Assembly: GCA_948474755.1 (NCBI GenBank)
Contig: CAOLHI010003116.1
Span: 62,001-126,000, forward strand
Length of the DNA stretch: 64,000 nucleotides
Direction: 5' to 3'
DNA from: Ctenosaura bakeri
Lineage: Eukaryota; Chordata; Lepidosauria; Squamata; Iguanidae
Part shown: positions 11,051 to 23,311 of the stretch, piece by piece
Layout of the letters: each line of letters starts with the position of its first letter
How positions within the stretch are numbered: the first letter of the stretch is position 1
Made by a program: the position numbers and the translations under genes
The notes under the pieces: model-generated
Told to the model about the DNA's origin: nothing
The model's input: only the letters and a program-made list of their open reading frames with translations
The model's database searches: none

Positions 11051-13154
11051 TATGAAGACTGACTCCACAAACCCCTTAAATATTATTTCAGTGTGTGAGA
11101 GGCTTTGAATAAATGAGATTTTTTTTTGCTCTTGCTTTGCCTGTCTTCATACCGCAGCAAGACCACAATATTTGTAGACATTCAAAAGTATTGCGCATTG
11201 AGAATACCCACTAATTTAGGTAGTTGTTGCAAACAGTGGATTGCCTAAAAATTAATTTAGGGAGACTCTTCCCGGAGATGTCTTTACCAGTGCACTTAAC
11301 TCTCTCTCATGTTGAACAAATGTTTGGTGCTTCTTAGGGTGTGATTTAAATATGTAGAAGGTACATGTGGGGGAGGAATCATTCACACATGTTGTCTTCT
11401 CCATTTAAACTGCACACCTCTCCCTCCTGATTGGTAAGGGTGAGGAGCAGGAAGCATGGAATGACTTCATCAAGGAAGAGAAATTTAAGTCCTGTGTACT
11501 AAGATGGGAGGAAGTGCTGTGTTTGTGCATATATGGGGTTGAAGGAGATGGCTGTGCTTGTGTATTTTCACACAATCACCTGTGCATGTGCATATGTGCA
11601 TGGGTAGTTGGAATCTCTGCCCACCACCCGTTGCTGTGTGAAACAGTTTATGGCCTGTCCCTGGAAAAAAAAAGTCTATTGAGAGTTCAAACCTCTTCTC
11701 AAGTTGTGTGCAGCTAGTCATGTCTGCCTAGTTTCTAATAAGATGTCCATTCCTTTTTGCTTGAAAGAGGGACATTCAACCTGTCCATTGGGTGGAGCTT
11801 GTTGAACATCAGGCTACATCTCTGTGCTTGCACTGACTGCACATGGAAGCCATGGTTCCAACAAGCACCAAGGCAGAATCTAAACAATGTTACACCTAAG
11901 TGAAGCTGGGTATAGTATATCAGTGATGCTTTCCTTTCTCTTCCAGTACCAGACTGAGGTATAATTCCCATGCTATCACATGGTTTAGAACCGTATCGAA
12001 GATTCTGAGAGCCTGGAAGGAGACCTGCAACCTTAATTCATTTTCATTTACATCCACCTAGTTCTCTTTCTCTTTGCTATGTAAGTTACTCATGTTCCAG
12101 AGAGCATGACTAATTCATATGAAACACAACAGGAGAGCTAGTGGCATACCTAGTCCTTGCACTGCATACAGTGGTCCTTTGTGCTGCCAGCGCATAAAGA
12201 TGAAGGCAGGAGGAAAGGCAGCTGGCATGGTGGGATGAGGGGAGGGGACATTTCTTTACTCAGCCTTGCAGGAATCTTCTGAACATGTTTGGGCTTGTAT
12301 TGGGCCCTGTTTTAAAAACTCATCCATCGGTAATCTTAAAGTCAAACATTTCAACACAGTTGGCTTATAAATGGTGTGCATTGCAAATGTGTTAACTTTT
12401 TATGGAGAAGCACATGGAGTCTAAGCTCCAAAATCAATATAGTAAATTCTTTGTAACATTCCAAGCTTTATTATTGCTTTTGACACATCTTCAGGTGAGA
12501 CAAAGCGCCTGTTTCTTTTCATGCTTTGCAAATCCCCTTAATCACATCAAGGTACATAATAGTTCTAATAAATTGAATTTATAGTTCCCTTACTTTTGTT
12601 TAATGAACAGCTTGTGGGGTGGTTTTAGAAGAGAATCTTAGATTTCACTCTCTATATATTCGATGTCTGATTGTACAAGGGCCTTGGGGTTTTTGCGTAC
12701 CAAGTGGCTAGACTAGCAGTAAAGCCATTGCAGCTGTAATTATCACAACTGCACTTTCTAGCAAAATTGATAATAGTTCCTTCTCAGTTTTGTTTATAAC
12801 ACATGCTCACATGTCTGAGGTGCAGCACACTCTGCTGACAGAAGACAATTGTATATGAATCCCACATTATTCTCTTTAAGAAGTTAATGGTGAGCACTGT
12901 TATGATTATTAATTTTTCATTGTATAAAATGATGCCACATGGCATACACATATAGAGCCTCTTCTGATGAAAGGATGTCAAGTGGATGAATGAGCCCAAG
13001 CATTCTCCATCACACTTGAGATGTATGCAGTGGTGGAAAAAGATGATATGCTTGTAAGTTCTGGGAGTATGATTTTACAGGAATCAGGGCCAGTAGACAA
13101 AGCCCATGTACATTCATGATGGTTAAAGCACTGGAACATAAGACAGTGGTTCCA
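11051..13154. other. Unassigned DNA
   Basis: No element or exon recognised over about 2.1 kb. Short frames on both strands are unremarkable. Confidence 0.4.
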
Positions 13155-13290
13155 AAATTATGGGCTGAAATCCAATTCCACTTAGAATAAACCTATTGAA
13201 CCAGTGGGATTTACATAAGTGTTAATTTACCGTTACTAAGTAATTCAGTGGGTCTATGAAACTAGCAACCAGATTTTGGACATAGTTCCC
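13155..13290. mobile_element. Palindromic MITE (CCATTGAA-type)
   Basis: AGAATAAACCTATTGAACC on the left is answered by TTCAGTGGGTCTATGAAAC on the right, with a TTTACATAAGTGTTAATTTA centre. Related to 18140-18265 and 40295-40410, where CCATTGAA/TCAATGG arms are clearer. Confidence 0.5.
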
Positions 13291-14117
13291 AGGCCACTAT
13301 GTCAAGGTGAGTTATTTTACCCAATGAGCATACGATAGCAGCCCTCCCCTCAATCTTACCATCTGCACCCCTGTCACAGCAGCAAGTCATAAACATGTGC
13401 TCCTGAGGATTAAATCTCAATTCAAGGATGGTGAACCTTCAACCCTCCAGACTTTTTGTTTGCCTGTAAAAATTTAACCACTTACATTTGAAGATTTGAA
13501 AGGAGCATACAACAATAATAAAACACATAATGGCTGTAACCCAACATTCCCTTCAGTACAGTGTAATATGAAGACACACTATGCCAGCAGTATACAACCC
13601 CCATGCAGAATAGCAAAATTATGTAATGCATGTCAATGACTGGGTACCACTGTACAATGTGCAACCACAATATGCAATGCACATTGTCCAACCACAACAG
13701 TAATGTGTGCCATGCAATGGGCAACTGCTGTGTACAGCCTTGATAAAAGGAATGCTGAGCCTTCCCTTTGTCTGCATCTCTTAGCTGTGGGCAAAAGGAT
13801 CCCTGTCTTGGTTGGCAAGATGGGGGTCTTCATGCCCCAGCCCAGTTCTGATGCATGTAGACATGTGCACATATTCCTAGAACATAGCTTGTGGACTGGG
13901 AGATGGCAGTGAAAGGGCCAACCTTGTCTCCTACTTTGTCAAGCCTAACTGATGCAAAGAGAACAGTGTGATGAATAACATCTTGCCATAGCACTGTAGA
14001 TTACAATGAATGAAGGAAGATAAAAAACAAACTGGATCCCCTAACTCTTTTAATCAACCAGTTAAGAGCTACTTAATTTGCCTAATTACTCTAAATACAC
14101 CAGATTCCATCTTATCT
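13291..14117. other. Unassigned DNA, partly CA/TG-rich
   Basis: At 13480-13730 the dinucleotides CA and TG are over-used and the phrases TGCAACCACAAT and TCCAACCACAAC recur, suggesting a decayed simple repeat. Otherwise nothing recognised. Confidence 0.35.
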
Positions 14118-14270
14118 TGGGACCTTGGTTAGTACTTGGAAAGGAAATTGCCAGGGAAAACCAGAAAGGCAATGGTAAACCACCCCTGAATACTCCTTTC
14201 CTGAGAAAACTCTATAAAATACATGGGGTCATCATAAGTCAAGAAAGGACTTGAAGGCACATACATTATA
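14118..14270 (+). mobile_element. 5S-rRNA-like SINE with Bov-B-like tail
   Basis: GGGACCTTGGTTAGTACTTG at about 14119 closely matches the 3' half of vertebrate 5S rRNA, including the box C region of the internal promoter; CCAGGGAAAACCAG follows in the expected place. The second half (AACCACCCCTGAATACTCC, CATGGGGTCATCATAAGTC, CTTGAAGGCACATACAT) is a SINE 3' end related to Bov-B. The 5' part of the 5S unit is eroded or missing. The tail resembles that at 36744-36855. Confidence 0.7.
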
Positions 14271-14466
14271 TTAATCAGCTTTAAATAAAATCCAGATGAT
14301 TGGCAGTCTTTTAAATTACACTTTTTATCTTTTTTCATTAATGTTATAGCTACTATATTTTATGTAGTCTAGTGACTTTAAATAGAATATAACTGGAAGC
14401 AAATAAAATTGGGAAGAGTTAAAAGGCTGTCCAGTCCAGTTTCTTTTCCAGTGACAGGAAGCTCTA

Positions 14467-14795
14467 CGGTTGGTCCTCTGTATCCATGGGTTCTGAACCC
14501 ATGGATTATATCAACTATGGCTTGAAAATATTCGAATAAAAAAATTCCAAAAAGCAAACTTTGATCTTGCTGTGTGCTGAGCAGTATGTTGATGTGTAGG
14601 CATAACCTGCTGTAGCCTCCTGCCATTTCACCAGTCCCTAGGCTCTCTTTGGCACTTGTTTGAGTTGTTCACCAGTTTATATAAGGGATGCTATTTTACT
14701 ATGCCACTGTATATAATGGGACTTCAGCATCCACAGATTTTGGTATCCACGGGAGATCTTGGAACCAAACCCTGGTGGATACTGAGGACCCACTG
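14467..14795. mobile_element. Tigger/pogo-like MITE (Tc1/mariner type), 329 bp
   Basis: Termini CGGTTGGTCCTCTGTATCCA and the complement of TGGATACTGAGGACCCACTG form an inverted repeat and are flanked by TA on both sides (14465-14466, 14796-14797). Internal motifs ATGGCTTGAAAATATTCG and CACAGATTTTGGTATCCACG are those of small Tigger-related elements. No transposase frame. Confidence 0.8.
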
Positions 14796-15029
14796 TATTC
14801 ATGAAGTCAGTCTAGTTTTGATTAATCCATGAAACAAGCAAAAGAAATCCAACACAGATTTGATCAACAGAAAAACTAGGCCAAGATACTACATTCAAGA
14901 GAGACAGAAATGACTAGATATCTATCTCACTCTTTTCTTTAACATACTCAGAGCATCTGGTCCCAGTCTTGCCTACCTTGCTGAGATATATTCCTTAAAA
15001 TTTTTAACAATCTCTTATAAAGAGACACA

Positions 15030-15250
15030 TCAGTGGGTGCCAGCATCATCTTGGACCAGGACTGCAAGGAACCTGTATTTGAATATCTCAGACATGGAAA
15101 CCTGTTGGGAGACTATGGGCAAATCATACTGTCTCAGCCTCAGAGGAATGCAACCTCTCTCTGGACAAACCTTGCCAAGAAAACCATGGATAGGTTCTCC
15201 TTAGGGTCACCATAAGTCAGAAACAACTTGAAGGCATACAGCAGCAATGA
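15030..15250 (+). mobile_element. Sauria-type SINE, plus strand
   Basis: A diverged tRNA-like head (TTGGACCAGGACTGC, then GTATTTGAATATCTCAGAC) is followed by the central GGGCAAATCATACTGTCTC motif. The well-kept 3' end has GGTTCTCCTTAGGGTCACC and AAACAACTTGAAGGCA with a short CAGCAA tail. Confidence 0.85.
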
Positions 15251-18015
15251 CAAAAATATATATTAGTAGATGCATTTGTTGCATAAATCTCTGTTTTCTT
15301 TTATCCTCTGTTTTGGAAATGTGAGTGGCTGTCCTGCTAATAAGGTCCATTCCAATAATATTTTCTTAACTTCCAGTGATACTTGATGTATGATTGATTC
15401 TTCTTGAACTCTTTATTAGTAGTACACATTTCTTTTCCATGCTCTTAGCTAACAAGGGGCCATAACCTTTCCTTTTATTCTCCTAGTTTGGGCCTATTTT
15501 TTTCAAATAACTGCTACCACTACTTTTAACCACCATTTTCCTGGACTGTGAGATTTGGACAATGCATCCAAGTTTCATCCTACTTCTGTCCTCTTTTTTT
15601 GGCAAGCATTCCTTCTGGGTGATGTGTAAGGGGCAATGTCTATGGTTTCACTCCAATTTTATTCTCAAAATGGTCCTGTGAGACTAAGTTGAGAGATGAT
15701 TATTGTACTGTTAGCACAGTGGGCATGCAGCCTCAACTAACAGGTCCTGGCAGGAACACTTTCTAACCTGGCAACTAATTACAAATAGATTCTTCACTTG
15801 GGAAGACAAAGAAAGTAATATTTATTATGAGAAATATATGGTGATAGGAAAGATTATAGGTATCTGAGTTCTGTCTTAACTAAGGTGGGGATGCAGGGAG
15901 CCATGTTTTCTCCCAGTGCTAATGTCTGCCACATGACCTCACAGCTCAGTTTTTCAGTCATTGTGGAGGTTGGAATTCTATTGTGGCCACACAATGTCCA
16001 AAAGCTTCCACCAAAACCCATCTTGTAACTGTGCAACCAGGCCATTTCTGGGTTGTCAGAGACTGAGGAGTTCAGTGTCAATGAATCCATCTATTTTCCT
16101 TTAGCTGGATGTCCTACAAAGATGTCATCTGCAGGCATGTCCCAAGGACCTCTGGAGGTCCCTCCTGGTGGCTGTTAAAAATGTATTCAGCCGCAGAAGA
16201 ATAGCCAACCACATTCTTTCTGGGACCCCTCTTCTCTGACAACATGGGAGTGGCTGTGTTGGGGGAGCCTGCATTGCTTGCAAGGTGGGTTTTGAGGGAT
16301 ATCATTGAGTAATGTAAATACCTAATGAGATATGTAGGTACCGAATACACATGTCTCCTAATGCAGGATCTTAGTCGTATATTTCTACTTGGCACTGTTC
16401 ATCATTCACATTTTTTTTCCTTGAAACAATTCAAGATGTGTGTGTAGCGTTGCATTAATCTGAACGCATTCTTCCAAAAATGCACAAAAGCATTCTTTTC
16501 CCACTATAGAATGAGGGTACAGCACTTGAAATTCAAAATTGGCTCCTGCTCATGTGTCGTCAAGTGAAGCTTGTTCAGGGGAATTTTCACTAGAGGGTTG
16601 GAACTGCTGGCACATAGTTATGTTTGGCAAGATAATAGAGTGAACAAACAGAATATTCAGGCAGAAGAAGTCTTGCCCTGTGTGCCACAATCCAAAAGAG
16701 GTGAACATTTTTACAGCAGCAGCACCTGCTCACATTTTCTCCTAGGAGTCATTCCAATACTAACATCTCAGGCACAGTGTAAACTTACTTTACAGAGCCA
16801 AAAAGGGCCCCAGCCTGATCTGAATTCCAGCTTACCCCTGAATCATTATTTGCAACATCTCTATCCCCCCCCCCGGGAATCTGGCTCACATTTTCAATGC
16901 AATGTATACAGTGAAGCATTTCAAACTGCAGTTGAAGGGGTCAACAAAGAGCGGTGGGCAACAATAAGAATTTTTGTAAGACAAGAACAGCAGCATCAAT
17001 ATTGACAGAGATGAAGTGGATGGAAGGCAAAGTAGCACACGCTGTGATATTCAAATCATTTCTGCAAACTATGACCCCAGGTGGCCATGCAGAATGAGAT
17101 GATGAGGATATTTTTTGGAGTTGATAGAATTCAACTGTAAGCCATGTGGCTTCAAATTCTCAACAAAAGAAGCCACTTGACAAGGCTCTGGCTGGCTTAT
17201 TCATAGATCTCTTCATATCCTATTGAAAGACTCTAATGCAGGATTTTTAAGCACCAAGAGGTTACTTCAAGTAAACACCCAGTGCTGGGGCAATGATGTG
17301 GATAAAAAGTGTTAATGGCTCCTATACAGAAAACTGGAATATCTGCTGGGGAGGAATATGGTAAAGATATAATAATGCTGCTCATCCTCCTCCTGGGAGA
17401 TGCTCTTTGTCGTTATGTGATGAATTATCTCAACTGATAAAGTTGGCTGTGAAGTCATTGGCTGAGTTCCTATACAATTCTAGCAGAGTGAAAAGCTTTA
17501 ATATCATAGTTGCATACAAGAGAAGAAGGCAGTGCCATGTGATTTTGTACAGTGGTGGCAAAGAAAAGAAAGCCAACGGGGTGAGGTTGCAGCAGGAAGA
17601 GGTGGGACCCCCCTCCAGACTGTGGCCCCAAGCTGCCTATTTCTTGAATGCCTGGCTTTGAAGGGTCATGAAAAAGCAACCTGAAAAAATTGCCTTTTCT
17701 TTGGCACTGGCAGACTTCCAAGCTATCTCTGCCATAGTGCTTTGCCTCCAATGTCACTTTGAGATCAGTTGTTCTAGAAATAAACAGATCAGCACTGATG
17801 TCTAGAGAGCAAGGAGTGGCCTCTTTCTTCTTCTGCCACTCCTCCTGATCTCCTGCATGCACAAGAAAATCTTCATACCTTCAGGCATGAAGACTGTCAA
17901 ACCACTACCTCTATGGTCCATTGTGTGAGCAGTTTGCCACTCTAGGATCTTGACCACAATAAACATTAATTGCCCCGTTTTAAAAATATTAGGCCAAACT
18001 AGGGTGTTGTTTCAT
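15251..18015. other. Unassigned DNA
   Basis: About 2.8 kb without a recognised element. The longest plus-strand frame (144 codons, 16571-17005) has no recognisable domain and no supportable splice context. A 10-C run lies near 16865. Confidence 0.4.
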
Positions 18016-18134
18016 GGGGTCTTCCATAAGTTTTTGGACTGCAGCTCCCAGCATTCCTCACAATTGGCTATCCCTGTTGGAACTGCTTGAAGCTACTGTC
18101 AGATAAAATCTGGAGGGCCACATAGTGCCTGGCC
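18016..18134. mobile_element. Palindromic MITE (GGCCCTCCAGAT type)
   Basis: Contains TTTTTGGACTGCAGCTCCCA on the left and ATAAAATCTGGAGGGCCACA on the right around a GCATTCCTCACAATTGGC centre. These motifs match a common squamate palindromic repeat. A second copy is at 21355-21470. Confidence 0.55.
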
Positions 18135-18139
18135 TGAGA

Positions 18140-18265
18140 TAAATACAATGCTAGTTCTCTGTAGAATAGACCCATTGAATTGAATGTGGTTTGTTAGAAC
18201 TAACTTAAGCCCCTTTGATGTCAATGGACCTACTTTAGGTACTACCAACATTGAATTTACACCAT
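18140..18265. mobile_element. Palindromic MITE (CCATTGAA type)
   Basis: AGAATAGACCCATTGAATTG on the left and TGTCAATGGACCTACTTTAG on the right form inverted arms about a GTTAGAACTAACTTAA centre. It resembles 40295-40410. Confidence 0.6.
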
Positions 18266-18987
18266 TATTTTAGGTAAATGATATGACTGTAACCATCTTC
18301 AAATGGCTTTTCTGACTTAGAATATGCACACATCAGATTTTTGTGCCCGATTTTTTTTGATGTTCTATTTCATTTTTTTCAAAAGAACTTTTTGTAAGAA
18401 GAAAACTGATGCAGAAAAGATTTGACTCAGCTATGACCAGAATTTGTCCTGTGCAGTGCATGTGCCTCCCTCGAAAGCCATTTTTGTACCTTCTAGGCTC
18501 ATCCTGAACCTCCTGAATAATGTCACCTCCTTGAATGTATTTTTTATCTGAAAAAAAGTCATTTTCTTCTCCTGGAGACCTACAGGAACAGCAGTTTTTC
18601 AATAAACCTTTCCAAAACCCATTTCCCAAAAACCGGAAATGGACTTCCAGCCACTTAAACTTCAATTTTCTAAGTCACTTTTACATGGGGCGGTGGCAAC
18701 ATCTGGTGTGACTAATGATGGGGCACAGAGAATGGGCTCTTGGCCCTCTGAAGCTTGTCTATGCTTGGGCTGAACTATAACTTTTCTTTTGTTGCATTAG
18801 TTTCTTACTTTCAAGGAAGAATTTAGTTTTTGCTTTTAAAAGAGTGTTTAGCCTGCAGGTGAAAATACTCATTTTTGCTCTATCATGGAAAGTATCTATC
18901 TACCCTGCTGTTGCAGAACAGATTGCTAATTGGCTGGAATCTCAGCACCATAGTCCATACTACCTGTAGGACTGGAAGCTGCTTACA
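18266..18987. other. Unassigned DNA
   Basis: A 110-codon minus-strand frame (18333-18665) spans part of it, without recognisable features. Confidence 0.35.
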
Positions 18988-19029
18988 CTGCTGAAGTCCA
19001 CTTCATTTTTTTGTTTTATTTTTTTATAA

Positions 19030-19071
19030 GGAACGCTTCACGAATTTGCGTGTCATCCTTGCGCAGGGGCC

Positions 19072-19116
<45 letters not shown>

Positions 19117-19120
19117 TGAA
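19030..19120 (-). pseudogene. U6 snRNA retropseudogene
   Basis: On the minus strand the sequence runs through CAGCACATATACTAAAATTG, GATTAGCATGGCCCCTGC and AAATTCGTGAAGCGTTCC. As far as I recall the vertebrate U6 sequence, it matches without a change over about 85 nt. The first few 5' bases are not present and the ATATTTTT 3' end is replaced by an A-rich tail (19006-19029 on the minus strand). CTGCTGAAGTCCACTTCA occurs on both sides (18988-19005 and 19113-19130), which is a target-site duplication partly overlapping U6 by microhomology. The A tail and long duplication indicate L1-type retroposition; no functional U6 promoter is expected. The near-perfect sequence implies recent insertion. Confidence 0.93.
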
Positions 19121-19130
19121 GTCCACTTCA

Positions 19131-21354
19131 AATAATTCTGAAATAGTACATTGCTAGCCTGTACCTGTATGGGTAGATTGTCCATATTGAGAGAAAGGTG
19201 ACTTCAGTACAAAACGAAAGAAACAAGTTATAATTGAATGCTATTGTGAGTATCCCTATACCAGGTTGTTACATTCTCATGAATGGAAGGATTGCATCTC
19301 TTTTTCTATTTGCAAGCCGTCCAGATTTTAAATAAACTTAAAAAAAATCCGTCTCATTCCTGTTTTGAATTTTCCTTCAAGTGCTTTCTAACTCTGCTTG
19401 AAATAAGGTTGAATGTTGTACTGCAGGCTTTTCCCATTTTTGGCAATAAAAATACTGAGACACATTCACTTCTTTTTATACAAGTTTGTTTATATTACAT
19501 TGTGGGGAAGGGGTAATAAAACCTTCATCAATAAAATCCTTATAAGATTTAGCTATAATGTGAACAGAGGTTGCACCTGCAGGCTGGATTGTACATGTTT
19601 GGCTTGTTTCTGGCACGGATTTCATTTTTGCTATGGCAAGTTTAACTTTAATGAAAGGCGTAAGAAAGAATGTTCTTATGTACCAAAAGGAAGTGAAAGA
19701 AGAATGCAAAGGACCTACAGGTAGATACTTGTAACTTGCTTTTTCACTCGCTTGATTTATAACCAATTTAAGCTTATACTGAGTCTCAAGTCATTCACAG
19801 TATCGAATATTTTCCCCACTTCTGTGTTGTGAATCTTGTTTTGGCCAGGATCTAACCAACTTGCATTTGGAAATGGGGGAAGATTTATACAGTTTCGTAT
19901 GAAGCTAGCTAAATGAAGGCAGGGACTGCATTGAGAACATCACCTGCAGCCAGCAAACAGAAATATTTATGTGACTCATTATAGGTTTTGGCAATCACCT
20001 GGGTCCTATTCAGAAAAAAAAAATCTTCTCCATTAGTAGGGCTACAACTGGGAAGGGGCAATTGCAGTGTTGTTTCTCCTCTCTGTAGTCTGATACCAGC
20101 CCTGTTGTTTTGAGTGTGGATGTTTGCAAAAGTGTGCTTACACTGCATCCAAACTTATACTGTGTCTAAATGCATGAGAGCAGGCACTATTTGGGGGAAG
20201 CTGGGATAGACCTGGAGAAGGGACATCCACATTAACTTATGAAACTTATAAATATATAAAGTTATTTTGACAATGTACCTCATAGTAGAAAATCTAATAT
20301 ACCCAGTAAATGTTTATATAAAACTTTGCTGAGCCATTCTCTTGCAATGCCTGTTCCACAGCTAAAGGTTTAGAAATATGAGGCATGCCACATAGTTAAA
20401 TAACAATGGTACCTGCTTCTTTAAATGGTGATTAGTGCATGAGATTTTTGTGATTACTCTTGCTATATTGGAACAATTGGAATGGTTTATAGAGTTTAGG
20501 GAGCTTTATGTTTATTCTGGCATAGCCACAATGACATTGTTTTACATCCCAAGCTTGAGGGAGGTAATTCAGCATCCTAAACTCTCAGCTGCTTATAAAG
20601 GGAGCCTTCATCCCTTTATATGCAATCCATAGAGCCCAGTTGTGTGGATGTGTCTGTCATCACACCACTCTGGTTGCAACCTCAAATGCTCTTAAAATAG
20701 AACAGATGTGAATGCCAGCATATCAATAAATAGTGTAGACAGGGATGATGCATAAGGACGATGTTTAGTACACTGAAAGAATTCTGTTTTTTTAAAAACA
20801 CAGTCTTTATATGAAATGTTTTATTTCAAGAGACTTTAAACAAGAATGAAATCTCATTTTTTTCCCTTTCACAGTAAAGCTCCTAGTGATAGGAATATAA
20901 CAAGGAAACGTAAGAGCACAGGACACAACGAAATGGACTTAAATCCTTTTATTGCAGTGGGTCTTTAAATATACATAACCATATATAGGACTGTGCCCAG
21001 AGGAACAACTACACAGAATATTTCTTGTATAATTCCCTGAATGCTGCAGCTAACATGGAATTCCTGCTTTCAGCTACATGAAAATATCTGTAGCTATGTA
21101 ATTTATTCTAGCTCTGTTACTCCCCACTTTCCATGGACCATATTCTTGCTCTTTGTTGGGGAATAACAAAAAAGATCTTCTGCTTTGAGGAATATTAGCC
21201 AGGAAAAAGGAGATGAGTTCTATTAATTCTACATATGTCTGTTTGGAGGCCATCCACACTTCCAAGTTTTATAGCCCAGTTCTTTATGTTGGAAGGTACA
21301 CAACATAGCAACTTGGCTGAATTAAGTACATGTGGGTCAGAATTTATGTAGAGC
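19131..21354. other. Unassigned DNA
   Basis: AT-rich, with overlapping 77- and 103-codon frames at 19.3-19.7 kb that have no recognisable domain. No repeat family recognised. Confidence 0.4.
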
Positions 21355-21470
21355 GGGGTTGAACAACAGTGGCCCTCCAGATGTGTTAGACTACACCTTC
21401 AATAATGCCGCATTGGCTAGGATTCTAGGACTGACAGTAGTCCAACAAGACCTAGAGGAACATCATTGCT
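21355..21470. mobile_element. Palindromic MITE (GGCCCTCCAGAT type)
   Basis: GTGGCCCTCCAGATGTGTTA on the left is answered by GACAGTAGTCCAACAAGACC on the right around CATTGGCTAGGATTCTAGG. It is the same family as 18016-18134. Confidence 0.6.
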
Positions 21471-22074
21471 CATTCCTGAGGTAGGAGATTGCTTGGAAGA
21501 AGAAAATCAGGGTACTGATGAAGCCAACCTACCAATCAGCCACTTGTTTTATGGGAAGTTCTATCTTGTGATGGATGTGTAGGCTTTGTTTTCTATTAGT
21601 AGAATGATGAGCTAAATCCACGGAGCCCATTCCTATACATGTATATATGGAAGTAACATCCACTAACTTCTGTGGAGATTACTCTTAAGGAATGATCCAT
21701 AGAATTCACCTTTACTTGATGTTTGTGCGTCCGGGCATTTTTGTCAGAGGAGTGGAAATTGCAGTCCTTTCTGATCAGAGCCAATCTGGCACTTCTATGT
21801 TACTGTATTATCCTACCCAAAAAGAACATCTCTCCCTGGATGAAGAAAATTATTCAGTACCTCCTTCATTATCTTTTAAAAGTTCTTACAGACTTAGTAA
21901 TAGGCAAATTCATTTCAATTTAATGAGGTTTTTAATTCTGAAAAGTTTTAAAACAACAACAACAAAGGTACAGAAAGCTCTACACCTCTTGGAATGTGCC
22001 ACATAATTCAATAATTATTCAGCAGTTCCTAGATTCTTCAATAGAATCCAATTCAGTGATGGTCCAAAACTCCA

Positions 22075-22135
22075 ACTGGTAAGCCACTTTGGATCTCGTA
22101 CAAACAGAAAGAAGGATATAAAGCAAACAAACATA
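22075..22135 (+). mobile_element. LINE 3' tail, probably L2-like
   Basis: GTAAGCCACTTTGGATCTCG, AGAAGGATATAAAGCAAACA resembles the closing GxGAGCCxCxTTG...GGATATAAATAAA end of L2-like LINEs. The body is absent. Confidence 0.4.
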
Positions 22136-22243
22136 GCAGACTGGGAAACCAATAATAATAATGGATAGACTATTTAATTGTCTGCCTGTTTGTTTTTGAT
22201 TTAAATTCTTTTTAATGAAGAATTTGTTGCAGTTACATCACTT

Positions 22244-22260
22244 TTGTGTGTGTGTGTGTG
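22244..22260. repeat. (GT)n microsatellite
   Basis: About eight GT units. Confidence 0.8.
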
Positions 22261-22351
22261 GCTTAGCTGTCCATATCTGAATGTTTTGTGTAGGACACAA
22301 AAATTGTGTAGTGATGAAAAAGAGAAGAGAATAGGGTACCTACACAACTGA

Positions 22352-22375
22352 CAAAGCAAAGCAAAGCAAAGCAAA
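22352..22375. repeat. (CAAAG)n microsatellite
   Basis: Nearly five units of CAAAG. Confidence 0.85.
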
Positions 22376-22833
22376 TGAATGTCTGAATATCCTTCTGAAA
22401 TCACTTATGACTGTCTTTATTTTAGGCCCCAGGCAAGTTGAAATTGAGACAATAAATGAGAGTGTCTCATTCCAAAAGAATGAGAGTTGGCAGCTTTGCT
22501 GAAAACTTGTATGGTGTGTGTGTATGTTGAGAGTTGGAACTGGAGGAAAGACAAGAATGCCAAGAGCTCATGCTTCCTCTCCAGAAAGAACAGATGACAG
22601 TATGGATGCATCAAATGAGCTTGTGTTTGCTTTTGTCATTTGTTTGCCTTTGTTTTAAAAAAGCTCGGCTTTGTTACTTATACATCCACTGACTTGGTGC
22701 TGAGACAAAAGAACTCTTCAAGTTCATGGCAGCAACTATTTAATTTTCTTTGGTGTGATATACATTTGGGGAAATAATTACATTAGATCTAAAAGATCGA
22801 ATAAACTCAGATTTTCAGGGATCTTCTCACCAT

Positions 22834-23311
22834 GACCCTTTCCACACGCAGAGGAAAAAACGGGCAAAAACACACTAGGATGGACCTTACCTGCAACTGG
22901 GTAAGTCCGTCGCCGCGTGGAGCAGTATGTTTTCGCTGCTCCACACTCGTCGGCATCCTGCGGCGTCCAAAATGGCGGCTGCTGGCTGGCGGAGGCTCTC
23001 CACCAACCGGAGAAACTCGCCAGCCGGAAGCCCGCCCCCTGGCAGGTCTGCAGGCGTGCCCTTGCGCGCGCCTGCAAATCTACACCGGGTGCTGCGACGC
23101 AGCTGCACGCAGCTGCATGCCCCCTGCCTTTTAAAAACCTCATGAAAAGCGGTTTTTAAAAAGCACACGGCGGCGCCACTTCCGGTCACCCTAGCGTGGA
23201 TTGGGGTGTGGAATTACATTAAAGTAGTCTGCCCCAAACCATTTTACGGTGTAGATGACCTCCGTCAGAGGTCGCGCTACACCGTTTTAATACCCCCATG
23301 TGGAAAGGGCC
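22834..23311. mobile_element. GC-rich non-autonomous DNA transposon, family A, copy 2 (478 bp)
   Basis: Termini are GACCCTTTCCACACGC and ATGTGGAAAGGGCC; CAT flanks both ends (22831-22833 and 23312-23314). It parallels 1043-1519 throughout. Shared segments are the CTTACCTG string, CGTGGAGCAGT, CCAAAATGGCGGCTG, AGGCTCTCCACCAACCGGAG, the GCAGGC.../...GCCTGC inverted repeat and TTAGGCGTGG-like distal sequence. CpG density is high. The 100-121-codon frames on both strands are a by-product of composition. Confidence 0.87.

Noticed and set aside
14118..14160. Possible 5S rRNA gene
   Set aside because: Only the distal half is recognisable and it is fused to a SINE tail, so it is a SINE and not a 5S gene.
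16571..17005. 144-codon plus-strand open frame outside any known repeat
   Set aside because: No recognisable domain, a proline/cytosine run near the end, and a length that is possible by chance in 64 kb; kept as unassigned DNA.
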